DNA from: Proteiniphilum sp.
Lineage (GTDB): Bacteria; Bacteroidota; Bacteroidia; Bacteroidales; Dysgonomonadaceae
Direction: 5' to 3'
Assembly (NCBI GenBank): GCA_016649795.1
Contig: JAENWZ010000106.1
Location: 1 to 7,376 of the forward strand
Length of the DNA stretch: 7,376 nucleotides
Shown here: piece by piece, positions 5,051-7,376 of the stretch
How positions within the stretch are numbered: position 1 is the first letter of the stretch
Layout: each line of letters opens with the position of its first letter
Translations under genes and position numbers: made by a program
Notes under the pieces: generated by a model
What the model saw: the letters and a program-made list of their open reading frames with translations, nothing else
Databases searched by the model: none
What the model was told of the DNA's origin: nothing

Positions 5051-7075
5051 TCAATATTTCAGTACGATCCTTTCACCCAACTCCTTCGACAACACTCTTT
5101 TTATCTCCTGCAACTGTTGCAGTTGAGTAATGAGAGTGGTGTAGTTTTCGGGATTGCTCGTATTCAGCTCTTTTTTAATCTCATCAATTTTTTGCAGCAC
5201 ATAGGCGTTCTTGAGTTCAGTAGTAGCACGCGGTACGTAAGAGTTGAGGAGATTCTCTTCAAGCAGCCGTGAACCTTTATCCCCCTGCGCTTCGCCCAGT
5301 ATTTTCGCGTGGATCTTACTCAGATGATAACGATCGCTCATCAGCTCCGATGCCAGCCTGCTTATCTCTGCATCGGGATGAGTGAGAAAATAACGTCCCG
5401 AATCAAAAACAGCATCCTCCAGATGTGCGGCAGCCTCTTCAAAAACCTGCCTGTAGAGATCATTGGTAAACATGATGTTGTCACGCTCCAGGTCGTACAG
5501 CACAAATTCAGTGACACCCGGTCCCTCCTCCACAAGCACATCCTCTTCAATCACTTTTTTTCCCTCTTTCCTTTTTTGCTTTTCGAACTTACGATAAATA
5601 GGTGTGTTGGAATAGCGCACCACATAGCGTAGTATCTGCAGCTCGTACCGGTCGAAATAATTATTGGAAGAGGCCTTCCTCGCGGATACATCCTTTTCCA
5701 CGGGGATAACCTCCCTCAACTCAATGCGGGCAGCCTCTTTATCTTTTTGTTCAATCTTCTTCGTGTAGTTGCGGCGACTGATCTTGTTGATCTCGGCAAT
5801 CAGCACCCGCTCCTGCATTTTGAGCAATTGCGAGCAATCCTGGATATAGACAGAACGGGTGATTGCGTTGGGGATAAGAGCAATGCTCTCCACCACGTTG
5901 GAGATCAATCCCGCCCGTTTGATAGGATCATCTCCCACCTCCTCCAGCAGGAGCTTCGTTTTAAAACGAATGAAATCGACCTCATTCTCTGAGATGAAGC
6001 GATTGAAATTCTCCGCATTCTGCTTTTTGGCAAAGGAATCGGGATCTTCTCCGTCGGGCAGCAACACCACTTTCACGTTCATGCCATCCTCAAGCAGCAG
6101 GTCGATACCCCTTAAGGCAGCTTTGATCCCGGCCGCATCGCCGTCATAGAGCACAGTGATATTCTCCGAGAAGCGGTGGATCATCCGTATCTGTCCGTGC
6201 GTAAGGGCTGTCCCCGACGAGGAGACGACATTCTCTATTCCTGCCTGATGCATGGAGATCACATCGGTATATCCTTCCACCAGAAAGCATTTATCCTGCT
6301 TCACGATCGCACTTTTGGAGAAGTAGATCCCATACAGCTCTTTGCTTTTGGAATAAATCTCACTTTCAGGGGAATTCACATATTTCCCTACATGCTCCAC
6401 CTTCCTGAGGATACGTCCGCCGAAAGCGACCACCTTGCCCGACAAGGTATGGACCGGGAAGAGCACCCTCCCGCGAAAACGGTCTACCAGGGGCTGGTTC
6501 TGTTCACCGCCGGCGGAGAGACCTGTTTTAAGCAGAAAATCACGTTTGTATCCTGCTTTCTGTGCTTCTGTTGAAAAGGCATCGCGTTGCTCAAGACTGT
6601 AGCCGAGCTGGAATTTTTTGACAATATCATCGCGGAAACCTCTTTCACGGAAGTAGCTCAGACCTACCGATTTTCCTTCGGGATGAACGTGAAGAATTTT
6701 CACAAAATAGTCACGGGCGTACTCATTGAGAATGAACATGCTCTCACGATCACTCTGCGCCTGTTTCTCCTCATCGGTGTACTCTTTTTCTATGACCTCA
6801 ATATTGTATTTGCGTGCAAGATATTTCAGCGCTTCGTAGTAGGTGAGCTGCTCATGCTTCATCACGAAATGGATGGGTGATCCGCCTTCGCCACAGGCAA
6901 AGCATTTGCAGATGTTTTTCGAGGGAGAGACATAAAAAGAGGGAGTACGATCATCGTGAAAAGGACATAATCCCACGAAATTCACACCTCTGCGACGAAG
7001 CGTAACAAAGTCAGACACAACATCTGTAATCTGTGCTGAATCCTGTATACGCCCTATAGTAATATGATCAATCAT
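5051..7075 (-). CDS. dnaG: DNA primase
   Basis: Makes the RNA primers for chromosomal replication, working with the DnaB helicase at the fork. The protein is 674 aa; E. coli DnaG has 581, and the excess lies in the less conserved C-terminal part. The N-terminal CHC2 zinc finger has C37, H40, C58 and C61 (CPFH ... CFAC). The catalytic core follows: RFRGRVLFPV (199-208), AFGGR (217-221), then the Toprim domain with EGYTDV (E267), DGDAAG (D311, D313) and DGEDPD (341-346). The remaining C-terminal region is helical and charged, and should hold the helicase-binding domain. I chose the ATG at 7075 because MIDHITIGRIQDSAQI matches the start of Bacteroidales primases; a GTG at 7105 would add ten residues (M/VQTPWTYKFQ) that do not look like the family. 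No Shine-Dalgarno sequence is visible. The ABC transporter genes follow on the same strand, and a divergent gene starts upstream. Confidence 0.96.
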   Translation of the reverse strand: MIDHITIGRIQDSAQITDVVSDFVTLRRRGVNFVGLCPFHDDRTPSFYVSPSKNICKCFACGEGGSPIHFVMKHEQLTYYEALKYLARKYNIEVIEKEYTDEEKQAQSDRESMFILNEYARDYFVKILHVHPEGKSVGLSYFRERGFRDDIVKKFQLGYSLEQRDAFSTEAQKAGYKRDFLLKTGLSAGGEQNQPLVDRFRGRVLFPVHTLSGKVVAFGGRILRKVEHVGKYVNSPESEIYSKSKELYGIYFSKSAIVKQDKCFLVEGYTDVISMHQAGIENVVSSSGTALTHGQIRMIHRFSENITVLYDGDAAGIKAALRGIDLLLEDGMNVKVVLLPDGEDPDSFAKKQNAENFNRFISENEVDFIRFKTKLLLEEVGDDPIKRAGLISNVVESIALIPNAITRSVYIQDCSQLLKMQERVLIAEINKISRRNYTKKIEQKDKEAARIELREVIPVEKDVSARKASSNNYFDRYELQILRYVVRYSNTPIYRKFEKQKRKEGKKVIEEDVLVEEGPGVTEFVLYDLERDNIMFTNDLYRQVFEEAAAHLEDAVFDSGRYFLTHPDAEISRLASELMSDRYHLSKIHAKILGEAQGDKGSRLLEENLLNSYVPRATTELKNAYVLQKIDEIKKELNTSNPENYTTLITQLQQLQEIKRVLSKELGERIVLKY

Positions 7076-7201
7076 TTGGAATTTGTATGTCCAAGGAGTT
7101 TGCACCCATGTTGTGAAATTCGCAGAAAGGTACCTTCTCTGTGACTGGATCAGAAATAAAAATCTGTATTGAAATGAAAAAAAATCCGTTTATTACAGAA
7201 A

Positions 7202-7230
7202 CAAAGATACACAAATTTCGTGTTACGCAA
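7202..7230 (-). promoter_or_regulatory. Candidate Bacteroidetes promoter for dnaG
   Basis: Minus-strand TATCTTTG (7202-7209) matches TAnnTTTG exactly, and a TTG (7228-7230) lies 18 nt upstream. Transcription would start near 7196, leaving a leader of about 120 nt before the ATG at 7075. A second identical TATCTTTG at 7232-7239 lacks a good -33 partner but might be an alternative start. Confidence 0.55.
7209..7223. repeat. Near-palindrome between the dnaG promoter boxes
   Basis: The 15-mer ACACAAATTTCGTGT pairs at six of seven positions around a central T. It sits in the spacer between the putative -33 and -7 boxes of dnaG, a classical place for a repressor site. No regulator can be named, and short AT-rich palindromes arise by chance. 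Confidence 0.3.
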
Positions 7231-7268
7231 TCAAAGATATATATACCAAAGAATATTCATAAAAAAAA

Positions 7269-7297
7269 TTCATCTGTAATTATAATCGTTACATTTG
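7269..7297 (+). promoter_or_regulatory. Candidate Bacteroidetes promoter for the divergent gene
   Basis: TACATTTG (7290-7297) matches TAnnTTTG and is followed by CAG, a common context in this phylum. Only a poor -33 partner (TTC at 7269-7271, 18 nt away) is visible. The expected transcription start is near 7303, about 44 nt before the ATG at 7347. Confidence 0.5.
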
Positions 7298-7346
7298 CAG
7301 GAACATTACTGGTTAGAAAGTTTATACTTTTTTGTTGACTACATGT

Positions 7347-7376
7347 ATGGAAACAAATGAAAATCGTACAGGGAAC
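7347..7376 (+). CDS. Start of an unidentified divergent gene (ten codons)
   Basis: An ATG at 7347 opens a frame reading METNENRTGN to the window edge. It lies at a sensible distance from a TAnnTTTG promoter motif on the same strand and is divergent from dnaG. The other ATG nearby (7343) meets a stop after five codons. Ten polar residues are too few to assign a family, and the gene itself is inferred from the promoter and the open frame. Confidence 0.45.
   Translation, partial: METNENRTGN

Noticed and set aside
7076..7105. Ten-residue N-terminal extension of DnaG from a GTG start
   Set aside because: The family start MIDxxT lies at 7075 with an ATG, and the extra residues do not resemble primase sequence.

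Overview
The window looks like chromosomal DNA from a Bacteroidetes (Bacteroidota) bacterium, probably of the order Bacteroidales. Three things point there. Non-coding gaps carry good matches to the phylum's -7 promoter motif TAnnTTTG. Most starts lack a Shine-Dalgarno sequence. The proteins (DapL-type aminotransferase, DnaG with its RRRGVNFVGLCPFHDD N-terminus, NatAB-like exporter) read like Bacteroidales versions. A family or genus cannot be fixed from sequence alone.

All complete genes lie on the minus strand, so in transcription order the window reads right to left. At the far right (7347-7376) the first ten codons of a plus-strand gene diverge from dnaG across a gap of about 270 bp with candidate promoters facing both ways. 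Then come dnaG (DNA primase), an ABC-2 type ATPase and its membrane permease. The two ABC genes meet almost stop-to-start, and the block ends at a convincing hairpin terminator (2610-2654). Next are dapF (diaminopimelate epimerase) and dapL (LL-diaminopimelate aminotransferase), consecutive steps from tetrahydrodipicolinate to meso-diaminopimelate for peptidoglycan and lysine. At the left edge the 5' end of a FecCD-type iron-chelate permease runs off the window behind its own probable promoter.

The coding content is ordinary core metabolism and replication plus two transporters; I see no mobile element, CRISPR array, RNA gene or defence system. The most unusual item is the dapF-dapL spacer: almost all of its 109 bp is a degenerate array with an 8-bp period that runs up to the dapL start codon. 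Smaller curiosities are inverted repeats placed on or beside candidate promoters in three gaps: a 7-bp-arm repeat in the permease leader, one enclosing a -7 motif upstream of dapF, and a near-palindrome between the putative -33 and -7 boxes of dnaG.
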